Shown here piece by piece: positions 27,901 to 35,350 of a DNA stretch of 46,220 nucleotides; position 1 is the first letter of the stretch; every line of letters begins with the position of its first letter. Location: assembly GCA_019058015.1 (NCBI GenBank), contig JAHLWH010000095.1, positions 1 to 46,220 on the forward strand. The letters run 5' to 3'. The notes below the pieces were generated by a model that did not search any database, was not told the origin of the DNA, and saw only the letters and a list, made by a program, of their open reading frames with translations. This stretch comes from Promethearchaeota archaeon. GTDB lineage: Archaea > Asgardarchaeota > Lokiarchaeia > Sigyniarchaeales > SOKP01. The position numbers were made by a program, and so were the translations under genes.

Positions 27901-28413
27901 TAAATTTATTTTTTTTCTTACCATATCAGCAAGTAATATGCATAATGCAGTCGTTGTTCCACCAGCGGCTCGTATAGGTCCAGCAAAGTACAAAGATAAA
28001 TAAGAGTTACCTAAATTGTCTTTTCGGATAAGAATTCTTGAAATTCCTTCCAATGGAGCTGAAACAACACCTTGTGTTTTAATCGCTAATGCTGCTCTAA
28101 TTGCTCTATCAACTCTTTCATCCTTTGATTCAATGTTACCTAAATTTTTATCTAATATTTCAGTTGCAATTTCAAATACAATTTCATCTTCATTTAATCC
28201 ATTCGCTTTTAACTCTCTAAGGCGTTTAGCAATTCCTTTTGGTCCAATTAAAGTTTCTACTCTCCCAGCAAGATCTTTAGCAATAGGAGACTCTACATCA
28301 GTTGATGGATCTAATCCCCTACTTCTCGCTTCTTCTGCAATATCGTAAATTTGGTTAACTTGCTGTTCTAGCTCATTAAAATATTCTTCTTGTTTTTTAC
28401 TTAATACTACCAT
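24970..28413 (-). CDS. polC: DNA polymerase D large subunit DP2
   Basis: Catalytic subunit of the archaeal replicative polymerase PolD, with an RNA-polymerase-like double-psi barrel core. 1147 residues, no intein. The start is typical (YFNELEQQVNQIYDIAEEAR). The early barrel has YFAGPIRAAGGTTTALCILL; the catalytic loop NCDGDEDG places the two metal-binding aspartates at D898 and D900. Zinc sites appear in the middle (CRKKCPNC, CNTCG, CPNCK, CPYC) and at the C-terminus (CVKCNEKY, CKCGGK). The C-terminal tail (SVANNPKIRQHHLSDFF) resembles the PCNA-binding end. It is divergent from the DP1 gene, so both subunits may share one 333-base control region. Confidence 0.97.
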   Translation of the reverse strand: MVVLSKKQEEYFNELEQQVNQIYDIAEEARSRGLDPSTDVESPIAKDLAGRVETLIGPKGIAKRLRELKANGLNEDEIVFEIATEILDKNLGNIESKDERVDRAIRAALAIKTQGVVSAPLEGISRILIRKDNLGNSYLSLYFAGPIRAAGGTTTALCILLADMVRKKINLPKYKATEGEIGRMVEEIKLYNRILNLQYPASNEEIRFAVKNLPVEINGDPTEKEEVSAFRDLPRIETNRIRGGACLVLNDGILLKKSKLQKITKEMNLSGWEWLDELIKVSESGESKLNKENIISKHQTIVKNEKFIADIIAGRPVFSYPSEIGGHRIRYGRSRNSGLAACGMHPVTMTLLDNFVAIGTQVKIERPGKSASIVPVSSIDTPIVLLKNGNVVKIKTKSMANELYKDIEKILFLGDILIGFGEFVENNHILLPSGYCEEWWALDLKNSLEKNKEKIKKFPIEEERLKSYHTDFFKKIPSAEEAIAISKILNIPLHPVYTDFWNNLTLKEIISLRKVIIDNYKNGILTLDIIPEIKSILEKAFIPHRIIDNKIVFSKAKNKIYEEIFGLKSRKDIDLSKISNIFDLFNSVSATKVKNMCYHYIGSRMGRPEKSEEKKMKPPIHVLFPLSKKVGSSRTIQKAIELGKIKIDICRKKCPNCNTITIFNKCNTCGTHTKFQKFCPNCKKFVDAKNVSCPYCNGMLKNSTPALFNFKKYINSIMKEINHSLPNVKGVYGLTNLMKVAEPLQKGILRALHGVFVYKDGTIRYDATDLPLTHFKPNEIGTSIKKLIEFGYLYDIYGKPLEKDEQILELKVQDILLSEHSAKYFGKVANFLDEELKTFYNINPFYNIKNKSDLIGQIFIGLAPHTSAGIIGRAIGFSSARAIYAHPFWHAAKRRNCDGDEDGLMLLMDCLLNFSLHYLPSKIGGKMDEPLVISVRLDPNEIDSEAHNIDTLYQYPLEFYESTEKYLDPIEIIDKMELESTRLGSELQFEQLGFTHPTESINAGPLTTAYKLYEKIDEKIHAQLYLAKIIKSVNVQDVARRILKTHLTPDILGNLRSFTNQNFRCVKCNEKYRTPPLYTGGICKCGGKIILTVNRGGIEKYISRSLKIIKEFDLDNYTKQRMELIESYVKSVANNPKIRQHHLSDFF

Positions 28414-28746
28414 ATTAAACCAAATATTCTGTTTTATAGTTGTAAAATCTGTAATGTAAAATTATATAATACCATATTATATTTTATTCCAATTATTAAG
28501 GAGATATTCAATATCTGTTAAAGAGATATACAGTGCTACTATTTTTTATAAAAAAGAAAAAAATCTTTTATTTACTATAATTAATTGCAAAAATCAATAA
28601 AGTAAAATAGAGTTTTTATTTATTATTCTCTTTTATTTATATCTTAAGAGGTTATTAAAAAAATATAAAAAATATTCAAATAGATATAAAATTGTTGGAT
28701 TTTATGAGTTAATATTTAAAAAATTTATGGAATTTGCTAATAGAGC
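28414..28746. promoter_or_regulatory. divergent control region of the two PolD subunit genes
   Basis: A 333-base gap between the PolD large (left) and small (right) subunit genes. It contains the 15-base perfect inverted repeat AGATATT-C-AATATCT at 28502-28516, followed by AAGAGATATA. TATA-like tracts lie on both sides (TTTTTTATAAAAAA near 28540 and TTATATAATACC near 28460). The repeat could be a shared operator. No RNA gene or coding frame is seen. Confidence 0.45.
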
Positions 28747-30624
28747 ATGGAAAGAAATCACTCACGTTATAATCAAACAGAGATTAGAAAGTTCTTGATT
28801 AAGAAGTTATTAAAATCTGGTATTAACATATCACCAGAATTATTTAATTTAATTTTGAAGTCAGATGATCCAAATATTAATATTGATATCTTAATAAAAG
28901 AAACAAGTTTCTTACCTTCTTTTAACAATCATATTACGATAGATGAGATACTAAAAATTCCAGAAAATAAAAGACCAAAAATTTTTACAAATTATACTAA
29001 CCAATATCAAAAAATTAAAAATATTTTAAAAACCTCAGAAATTAATAAAGCAGTTGTTGAAATTGAGAAAACTTCAAACATTTCAGAGGATTTGATTAAA
29101 AAAAAAGAAAGTAGCGACATTAAAGCTGAATTTGAAACCACATGTGAGGAAGAAGATAATGAAATTAAAGAAATAATTTCACCTCCCGAAATTTATCAAA
29201 ACGATTTGTTTTCAGAAAAATATGATGTTAAATCGGCTTATGAGACGAAAATACAAAATTCTCTCAAAATTGATGATAGGAAAGTTAGTAAAGTTGAAAT
29301 TAATAAAATAAAAATAAATCAAACTTATTCTAGTATAAAAAGATATAGTCCGTTAGCTAAAGAATATGATGCAAAATTTGAGATATTAAAAGATCCAACT
29401 GGAAAGATGAATACTTCGGGAGAATACGAAGATTTTTTGGAACTTTTTAAAGACAGATTTTATACATTTAAAAAATTAATGAGAAAACGAGAAAATATTT
29501 CAGCAGCAAATAATATTGCAAATATTTTAAGGTTAAATCAAGTGGGCGAGGTAAAAGTAATAGGATTAATCATAAACATTAAAACAACATCATCTGACAA
29601 TAAAATGATACAAATTGAGGATTTAACTGGACGAATAAATCTTTTAGTAAAAAATGACTCAATTAATTATGAGTTGTTCCAAAAAACGAATTATTTAGTA
29701 AATGATATAATGATTTACGTCGAAGGTTTTTATAGACCTGGGGAAAATAATAGACCTGGAATAATTTTTGTTCGAAATCTTACAGAAATAGATGTACCAG
29801 TTTCTTTTAACCCAGCATATTCTGATACTCCTTTATCTATTGCATTAATTTCCGATATGCATATTGGAAGTAAAAAATTTATTCCAAAATTATGGAAAAG
29901 ATTCATTAAATTTTTGAATGGAGAGTTTGGAAACCAAAAAACAATAGATTTTGCAGGTAAAATTAAATATATTATGATAGCAGGAGATTTAATTGATGGA
30001 ATTGGGATATATCCCAATCAAAAAGAAAATTTAGAAATTTCAGATATTTATAAACAATATGAGAAAGCAGCAGAGTTATTAAGAGAGATACCATCTTATA
30101 TTAAAATATTTTATTCACCTGGATCTCATGAACCAGTGCATAAGGCATTGCCTCAACCCGCTGTTCCAAAAAAATATATTGAAGGTTTGTTTGATTTGGG
30201 TGTTATTTGTGTGGGAGATCCAGTTTTAATTCAAACTGAAGGCGTAAAAACGTTATCATTTCATGGTGACAGTTTAATTGATCTTAATATGTCAATTCCA
30301 GGTTTATCTCACGAACAACCCACAAAATCGATGAAAGAAATATTGAGATTTAGGCATTTAGCACCCTCATACGGAGGAAAAAATCTAATTGCTCCAGTGA
30401 GAAAAGATTGGTTAGTAATTGATACTATTCCTGATATTTTTCATACCGGTCATATTCACATAAGTGGTTTTGGGAATTATCGTAATATTTTATTAGTAAA
30501 TAGTGGATGCTTTCAAAATAAAACTAAATATATGGAATCTTTCGGAATCAACCCAACTCCAGGTCGGATTGGTATTATTGAACTAGATAAAAGGAAAATA
30601 ACTGAAATCAATTTAAATAGTTAA
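28747..30624 (+). CDS. polB: DNA polymerase D small subunit DP1
   Basis: Small subunit of PolD with an OB fold (about residues 260-350) and a calcineurin-like phosphoesterase domain (about 360-610) that gives 3'-5' proofreading. The first about 220 residues are charged and poorly conserved. Phosphoesterase motifs: ISDMHIGSKKF (D370, H372), AGDLIDGIGIYP (D414), FHGDSLID and GHIHISGFGNYRN (H569, H571). The third motif, usually GNHD in active family members, reads PGSHEPVHKALPQP here, so the metal-binding Asn is Ser460. Eukaryotic B-subunits lost this site, so activity is uncertain. The 625-residue length is normal. The next gene follows after 33 bases on the same strand. Confidence 0.95.
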   Translation: MERNHSRYNQTEIRKFLIKKLLKSGINISPELFNLILKSDDPNINIDILIKETSFLPSFNNHITIDEILKIPENKRPKIFTNYTNQYQKIKNILKTSEINKAVVEIEKTSNISEDLIKKKESSDIKAEFETTCEEEDNEIKEIISPPEIYQNDLFSEKYDVKSAYETKIQNSLKIDDRKVSKVEINKIKINQTYSSIKRYSPLAKEYDAKFEILKDPTGKMNTSGEYEDFLELFKDRFYTFKKLMRKRENISAANNIANILRLNQVGEVKVIGLIINIKTTSSDNKMIQIEDLTGRINLLVKNDSINYELFQKTNYLVNDIMIYVEGFYRPGENNRPGIIFVRNLTEIDVPVSFNPAYSDTPLSIALISDMHIGSKKFIPKLWKRFIKFLNGEFGNQKTIDFAGKIKYIMIAGDLIDGIGIYPNQKENLEISDIYKQYEKAAELLREIPSYIKIFYSPGSHEPVHKALPQPAVPKKYIEGLFDLGVICVGDPVLIQTEGVKTLSFHGDSLIDLNMSIPGLSHEQPTKSMKEILRFRHLAPSYGGKNLIAPVRKDWLVIDTIPDIFHTGHIHISGFGNYRNILLVNSGCFQNKTKYMESFGINPTPGRIGIIELDKRKITEINLNS

Positions 30625-30657
30625 GCTATTAAATAATAACTAATTCTTGTAAAAAAA

Positions 30658-31335
30658 ATGATTATTAATAAAACACCTTCAAATCACAAGGAATTGATAA
30701 TATATATTTGGAGGAGCTTAGATCTTCCTTCAATTGGGAGGGAAGAGCTAATTTATTATATTTCTTTTGAATTATTTCTTTTAAAACCAAATAAATCAGT
30801 TCAATTAGTCAACGAATTAATAAAAAAAGGTTTTTTAGTTGAAAAAAGTGGGAAAATTTTCCTTTCTAAAGAATTACGAGAAGATTTCAATACTTGGCAA
30901 AAAAAAGAGAATGAAAAAGTAAAAAATGCTTTAGAAGATATTAATTTAAAAGCAATTAGTCTGAATGATCTTTCTAAAGAAAGAAAAGGTTCATTTAATA
31001 TGCTTTTAAAAGAATTATCAGATGAAAGTACTCTAAATAGGTCGGTTTCAGTTTCTACAAATTCTTTTACATTTCATGAACTTAATATTGATCAAGGAAT
31101 AATAAAAGGAGAAGTTCGCGGTACTAAAGAAAAGAGTTATAAATTTGAAGTTGAATTGAATAAAAAAAAAATCACTCATGATTGTCATGATTTTTTGACT
31201 CGTAAGAGTAGGCAAAAAAAGTTATGTAAACATTTAATAAAATTATTTCTAATTTTAAAATCAGAAAATGAATCAAAAACTGAAAAAATATTAACGAATA
31301 TTATCGAAGAACTTGATAATTGGGAATTTATTTAA
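30658..31335 (+). CDS. DUF2240-like protein with SWIM-like zinc motif
   Basis: 225 residues. The first about 85 look like the winged-helix part of archaeal DUF2240 proteins (GREELIYYISFELFLLKPNK, VNELIKKGFLVEKSGKIFLS). A charged linker follows, then a strand-rich part and a SWIM-like motif, HDCHDFLTRKSRQKKLCKHL (about residues 177-196), of form H-x-C...C-x-H where the usual first Cys is His. SWIM motifs bind zinc and often DNA or proteins. It lies 33 bases after DP1 and overlaps the end of cdc6 by 4 bases in convergent orientation. The replication context suggests a role in DNA maintenance, but no function is established to my knowledge. Confidence 0.7.
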   Translation: MIINKTPSNHKELIIYIWRSLDLPSIGREELIYYISFELFLLKPNKSVQLVNELIKKGFLVEKSGKIFLSKELREDFNTWQKKENEKVKNALEDINLKAISLNDLSKERKGSFNMLLKELSDESTLNRSVSVSTNSFTFHELNIDQGIIKGEVRGTKEKSYKFEVELNKKKITHDCHDFLTRKSRQKKLCKHLIKLFLILKSENESKTEKILTNIIEELDNWEFI

Positions 31336-32654
31336 AATAATTTTTTAAAAGTATTTTTATTTAATTTTGATTTTCCTTTTTGTGCAATAATGGGTTTATA
31401 ATTAAGGATATGCTTTATATTTTCAATTTTCTCTAAAATTTTAAATAATTCATCTAATGGCATATCTAATTTTACGATTTTTGAACGACCATAGTAACCC
31501 ATCGATACTACTTCAGCTTTTATGATACCTGCTAATGCCAGCTCATTTATTAAATCACTTACTCTCCTTCGTGTTAATTTCTTAACACCGGGAATTTTTT
31601 TATAAATTTCAAGATAGACATCATAAATATCACCAGTAATTATTTTTAAATTAGGAAGATGTTTTGCAATTAGATAAATAGAACATAGAACTAATTGAAT
31701 TTGTTTGGGTAAACTCTCTATGAATTGTTCCGTATTATCTTGCTCTAAAGATTTTTGAGCTTTATAAGCAAATTTTGACGACACTTTTTTATTACGGCTT
31801 CTTTCTGCTAACTCTCCTGCTTTTCTAAGTAATTGTAGAGCTTTTCTAGCATCTCCATGTTCTTTTGCCGCAAGTGCTGCACATAATGGAATTGTCTCTT
31901 CCGATATCACGTTTTTAAAAAAAGCAATTTCAGCTCTTTCTCTTAAAATATCTGTCAATTCCTCAGCATTATATGCAGGAAAGACTAATTCTTCTCCACC
32001 AAAACTGCTTAAAACCCGAGGATCAAGAAAACTTTTAAATTTTAAGATATTTGAAATTCCAATTAAACATATCCTACATTTTTTTAATTTATATTTCTCA
32101 TTTAATCTAGTTAAATCATATAATATTTCATTTCCACCTTTTTTTTTAATCAAAATATCGATCTCATCCAGAACAATAAAACATACGGAGTTTCCAACAA
32201 CATCATCTAACAAATTTAAAAGTTTTTGAAATATTATATCTTTTGGCAAACCTGTTGGCGGGATTTTTTCCTCTGTGGAAAGAGTATTAAAAATATTTGC
32301 TAAAATTCTATATGGAGTATTAACTTGCTGACAATTATTATAAATCCACCAAGGTCTATTTATTTGAATTTCGTTACATTTTTCATCAAGTTTCCTGCTA
32401 ACAAACCTTATGACTGAAGTTTTTCCTGTTCCTGTCTTTCCATAACTTAAAAAATTAAAAGGAACTCCATCTTTTAAAAGGCAAGCTGTAATTTCAGCAA
32501 TTCTTTTTATCTGTATATCACGATGAGGTAGGTTATTTGGAATATAAGTTGGATTTAACGCATCCCTATTTTTAAATATTTTAGGACTTTTCAAAAAATC
32601 TGTATAAAATTGTGAAATATCAAATTTATAATTCAATTCATTATTTTCTTTCAA
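31332..32654 (-). CDS. cdc6: origin-binding initiator Orc1/Cdc6
   Basis: Archaeal initiator that binds origin repeats and loads the MCM helicase. 440 residues. AAA+ part: Walker A GKTGTGKT (72-79), Walker B FIVLDEID (D163, E164), sensor I region ICLIGISNILKF, sensor II AARKAL-like KEHGDARKALQLLRKAGELA. A C-terminal winged helix follows from about 330 (TRRRVSDLINELALAGIIKA). The N-terminal PTYIPNNLPHRDIQIKRIAE is the usual start. The 452-base gap upstream carries paired inverted ORB-like sites, as expected for an origin beside its own initiator gene. Confidence 0.96.
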   Translation of the reverse strand: MKENNELNYKFDISQFYTDFLKSPKIFKNRDALNPTYIPNNLPHRDIQIKRIAEITACLLKDGVPFNFLSYGKTGTGKTSVIRFVSRKLDEKCNEIQINRPWWIYNNCQQVNTPYRILANIFNTLSTEEKIPPTGLPKDIIFQKLLNLLDDVVGNSVCFIVLDEIDILIKKKGGNEILYDLTRLNEKYKLKKCRICLIGISNILKFKSFLDPRVLSSFGGEELVFPAYNAEELTDILRERAEIAFFKNVISEETIPLCAALAAKEHGDARKALQLLRKAGELAERSRNKKVSSKFAYKAQKSLEQDNTEQFIESLPKQIQLVLCSIYLIAKHLPNLKIITGDIYDVYLEIYKKIPGVKKLTRRRVSDLINELALAGIIKAEVVSMGYYGRSKIVKLDMPLDELFKILEKIENIKHILNYKPIIAQKGKSKLNKNTFKKLF

Positions 32655-33106
32655 AACTTTTCCCCTAGCTAATATAAATTCTAAGATTTAATTCCAGTTG
32701 AAATTAAGCTCAATAAAAAATTTCATCTGGAGAGAATATTTAAATCTTCCTATTAATCAAAAAAAAATTAAGAACTCATTAATATCTTTTAATAGATTTT
32801 TAATATTTTTTATTAATTGATTATTATTTTCCAAAATCGAGAAATCTTAATAAATTTTTATTTGTGTTTTTTACTCCAAAGGAAATATTTTATAAGTAAG
32901 AATTATCAATAAACAATAATTATATTTTTGTCGGCAATTAGTTATAAAGAGATATTATTAAACAACGATTATGTAATTAACAAAAAAAATATTAAATCGA
33001 AAATTATTTGATATTTTTCAATATAGACAATTTATTAATTTACGTTAATTAAAACATTTATTAATATTAAATTAAATTTAATCAATCATCTCATAGAATT
33101 AATTTT
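32655..33106. other. candidate replication origin (oriC-like) upstream of cdc6
   Basis: A 452-base AT-rich gap between cdc6 (leftward) and carS (rightward). Two facing ORB-like sites lie 38 bases from cdc6: TTCCAGTTGAAAT at 32692-32704, and on the other strand CTCCAGATGAAAT at 32720-32732. Both share YTCCAG-N-TGAAAT. A third, weaker match, CTCCAAAGGAAAT, is at 32873-32885. The stretch between and after them is long AT tracts that could melt. The box TTTTGTCGG at 32926-32934 is shared with the nrdD upstream region. Pairs of inverted ORBs around an AT-rich core beside cdc6 are the known archaeal origin layout. The G-string of full ORBs is not evident. Confidence 0.6.
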
Positions 33107-33895
33107 ATGCGAAATAAAAGAAATGAACTAAATGAGAAGGAAAAAATAAACAAGAAAATCGCCTTTATACTTGCCTTAGTGTGCATTTTTTTAATTTTTA
33201 TCGATTTTTTAATAATTTCATTAATTTTTTCATGGACTGATTGGGTTGCATTATTAATTTTTTCATTATTATTTATAGTTCCCGCTTATTTAGCAAATGC
33301 AGGTATGGTTTTAATAGGCGGAGGAAAGCCAGTTGATGGAGGAAAAAATTTTATTGATGGAAGACGAATTTTTGGACCTGGAAAAACTTGGAAGGGATTA
33401 ATTAGAGGTCCATTATTAATAGGAATTCCAATTTCTGCAGCAATTTCTCTTCTTTTTATTATTTTATGGGGCGTTATTGAGCCAATTCCTTCTGAAGGGA
33501 TTGCTAATGGTGTATATAAATATTATAATAGTATGATTTATTATAGATATTATTTTATTGGTGGTAGACCTGATGATAATTTAATTTTTGGTTATTTAAC
33601 AATAATTATAAGAATTTTTTTGTGTGCTTACGGTGCAGCTTTTGGAGATTTAATTGGTTCTTTTATTAAAAGAAGATTAAATGTCAGTAGAGGAAATCCA
33701 TTATGGATTATAGACCAACTTGACTTTGCGATGTTTGCTATGATTATGGCATCTATTCCTTCGTTTATTTTGCCAGAAATCTTTTTGCCATTAGATATTT
33801 TAATAATAAGTTTTTTACTTATCTTAACTCCATCTGTAGCTATATTAGCCAATACAATAGCTTATTTAATCGGTTTAAAAAATGTTCCTTGGTAA
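33107..33895 (+). CDS. carS: CDP-archaeol synthase
   Basis: Integral membrane cytidylyltransferase that activates unsaturated archaetidic acid (digeranylgeranylglyceryl phosphate) with CTP to CDP-archaeol, the branch point for archaeal polar lipids. 262 residues, about six membrane helices. Family motifs: VPAYLANAGMVLIGGGKPVD, GKNFIDGRRIFGPGKTWKG and, near the C-terminus, GDLIGSFIKRRLNVSRGNPL followed by IIDQLDF. These match CarS rather than bacterial CdsA. The gene is alone on this strand. It shows the cell is expected to make ether lipids of the archaeal type. Confidence 0.93.
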   Translation: MRNKRNELNEKEKINKKIAFILALVCIFLIFIDFLIISLIFSWTDWVALLIFSLLFIVPAYLANAGMVLIGGGKPVDGGKNFIDGRRIFGPGKTWKGLIRGPLLIGIPISAAISLLFIILWGVIEPIPSEGIANGVYKYYNSMIYYRYYFIGGRPDDNLIFGYLTIIIRIFLCAYGAAFGDLIGSFIKRRLNVSRGNPLWIIDQLDFAMFAMIMASIPSFILPEIFLPLDILIISFLLILTPSVAILANTIAYLIGLKNVPW

Positions 33896-33914
33896 GCGCT
33901 TTGTAAAAAAATTT

Positions 33915-34421
33915 CTAGTCCCTTAAATATAAACAAGAGATTTTAACTGGGTATATAAATTCTTCAAATATCTCATTAACAATTTTTATATAATTTCCTG
34001 CTTTGCCGACAGCAATACCTCTCTCTTTAAAGTGGGGGATAAATATAAGCAATTCTAAATCTCCAGTATTGTTTTTTATTAATAATTCTAGTTTTCGAAT
34101 ATTTACATTTGGAAAGAAAGTATAAATTAAATCAATAATTCGTCTCTTTTGTTTAATAATAAGAATTTTTTTTCCGATCAGAGCAAATCTTAATTGTGCT
34201 AAATATTTATTTGCTTTCTGAAAAAGAGAAGGCTTAACAAAAAAAAAGATGTAATTTTTATAATGAATTATATTTTCGCAACATATATTAGTTTTAGACA
34301 TAAAAAATTTCATATATTTTATTTCTTCATTTCTAATAATACTTCTAACGTTTACTTTTTGATTAAAAAAAACAGCCTCAACCCAATTTGAATTATCCGA
34401 TATTGTCAAAATTATTATCAA
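33915..34421 (-). CDS. KH-domain (NusA-like) RNA-binding protein
   Basis: 168 residues. The C-terminal part, FIPHFKERGIAVGKAGNYIK followed by IVNEIFEEFIYPVKIS, is a type II KH domain with a G-K-A-G-N loop close to the G-x-x-G loop of archaeal NusA. The middle (LAQLRFALIGKKILIIKQKR) may be a second, diverged KH fold. The first 60 residues are unrecognised. Archaeal NusA normally sits beside rpoA2 and is about 140 residues, so this longer protein in another place may be a paralogue. RNA binding is likely; a role in elongation is only inferred. It is convergent with carS, 19 bases apart. Confidence 0.6.
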   Translation of the reverse strand: MIIILTISDNSNWVEAVFFNQKVNVRSIIRNEEIKYMKFFMSKTNICCENIIHYKNYIFFFVKPSLFQKANKYLAQLRFALIGKKILIIKQKRRIIDLIYTFFPNVNIRKLELLIKNNTGDLELLIFIPHFKERGIAVGKAGNYIKIVNEIFEEFIYPVKISCLYLRD

Positions 34422-34510
34422 ATCTACAGTTATAATTATAAAGTCCTTTTTTTTTAATAGATGGTTGTTAAAACATACTAAAAAAAATAATAAATAAATA
34501 TTTCCTTTAT

Positions 34511-35305
34511 TTAAGGTCGATTTGGTTTAAAATCTGGCTCATTCTCTAATTTTTCTAAAATAATTGAAATTTCTTCCATTATACTTTCACTTCCTTCAAG
34601 TAATAAAGTGATTGCGCCTTCCATTCCTCCTACTCCACCACTCCCTACATGATAAGCATTAATATCAAAAATTGACTCCAAAACAGTGACTTCATTCATT
34701 ATTGTACCAGATATTGGCATCATACCAATCTTTAGACTGTTTTTTCCTGGATCATCAATCTCGTGCATACCCATAATTTCAGATAATTCAACAACATCAC
34801 CATCTATTAATTTTTCAAGTGTTATTGGAATTAAAAGTTTGAGTCCGAGTGCTTTTATTGATCCTAATAGGCTTCCAATTGTTCCTCCAGTTTTACTTCC
34901 TAAAAACACACCAACTTGTCCATTATAATCTAATGCATTACCACCTTTGATGATAATATCTCCTTTCTTGAAACGTTGAATACATTTTACACGATCTGTA
35001 ACTTCTCTAATTTCCCCATCTTTAAAATAAATTTCTGGCCATGATATGGGATTTACTGAAAGCGATCCAATGCCGTTATGATCTTCAGTTGGAATTATTT
35101 GTCCTGCAACAAAATTAGGTTTTTTAAAAAAATATTCACTTTTTGAAATTTTTAGTAACTCCTCTAGTACATATCCTTGAGTTGTTCCTTTTGTTACTAA
35201 AATATTTCCCTTTTGCATTTTTTCTTGAATCATTGGAAGACGGGCTATTAGTATCGCAATTAATCTTTTACTTTGAGACGGTTTGAGACAAACTAGTTTC
35301 TTCAT
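34511..35305 (-). CDS. conserved hypothetical protein, glycine-rich
   Basis: 264 residues, soluble. I do not recognise a named family, but several sharply conserved-looking segments suggest an enzyme: LVTKGTTQGYVLEELL, GDIIIKGGNALDYNGQVGVF, GSKTGGTIGSLLGSI and YHVGSGGVGGMEGAITLLLEG. The G-G-N-A and glycine-rich loops could bind phosphate or a nucleotide, by inference. The N-terminus (KPSQSKRLIAILIARLPMIQ) is basic and helical. It lies 45 bases downstream of the gene at 35351 on the same strand, so the two may be co-transcribed. Confidence 0.65.
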   Translation of the reverse strand: MKKLVCLKPSQSKRLIAILIARLPMIQEKMQKGNILVTKGTTQGYVLEELLKISKSEYFFKKPNFVAGQIIPTEDHNGIGSLSVNPISWPEIYFKDGEIREVTDRVKCIQRFKKGDIIIKGGNALDYNGQVGVFLGSKTGGTIGSLLGSIKALGLKLLIPITLEKLIDGDVVELSEIMGMHEIDDPGKNSLKIGMMPISGTIMNEVTVLESIFDINAYHVGSGGVGGMEGAITLLLEGSESIMEEISIILEKLENEPDFKPNRP

Positions 35306-35350
35306 AAATAATATATTGTTAATTTAAAAAAAAGGATTTTGATTTACGTA

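Noticed and set aside
24970..28413. Intein in the PolD large subunit
   Set aside because: PolD large subunits often carry inteins, but this one has normal length and no splice-block motifs near the catalytic loop.
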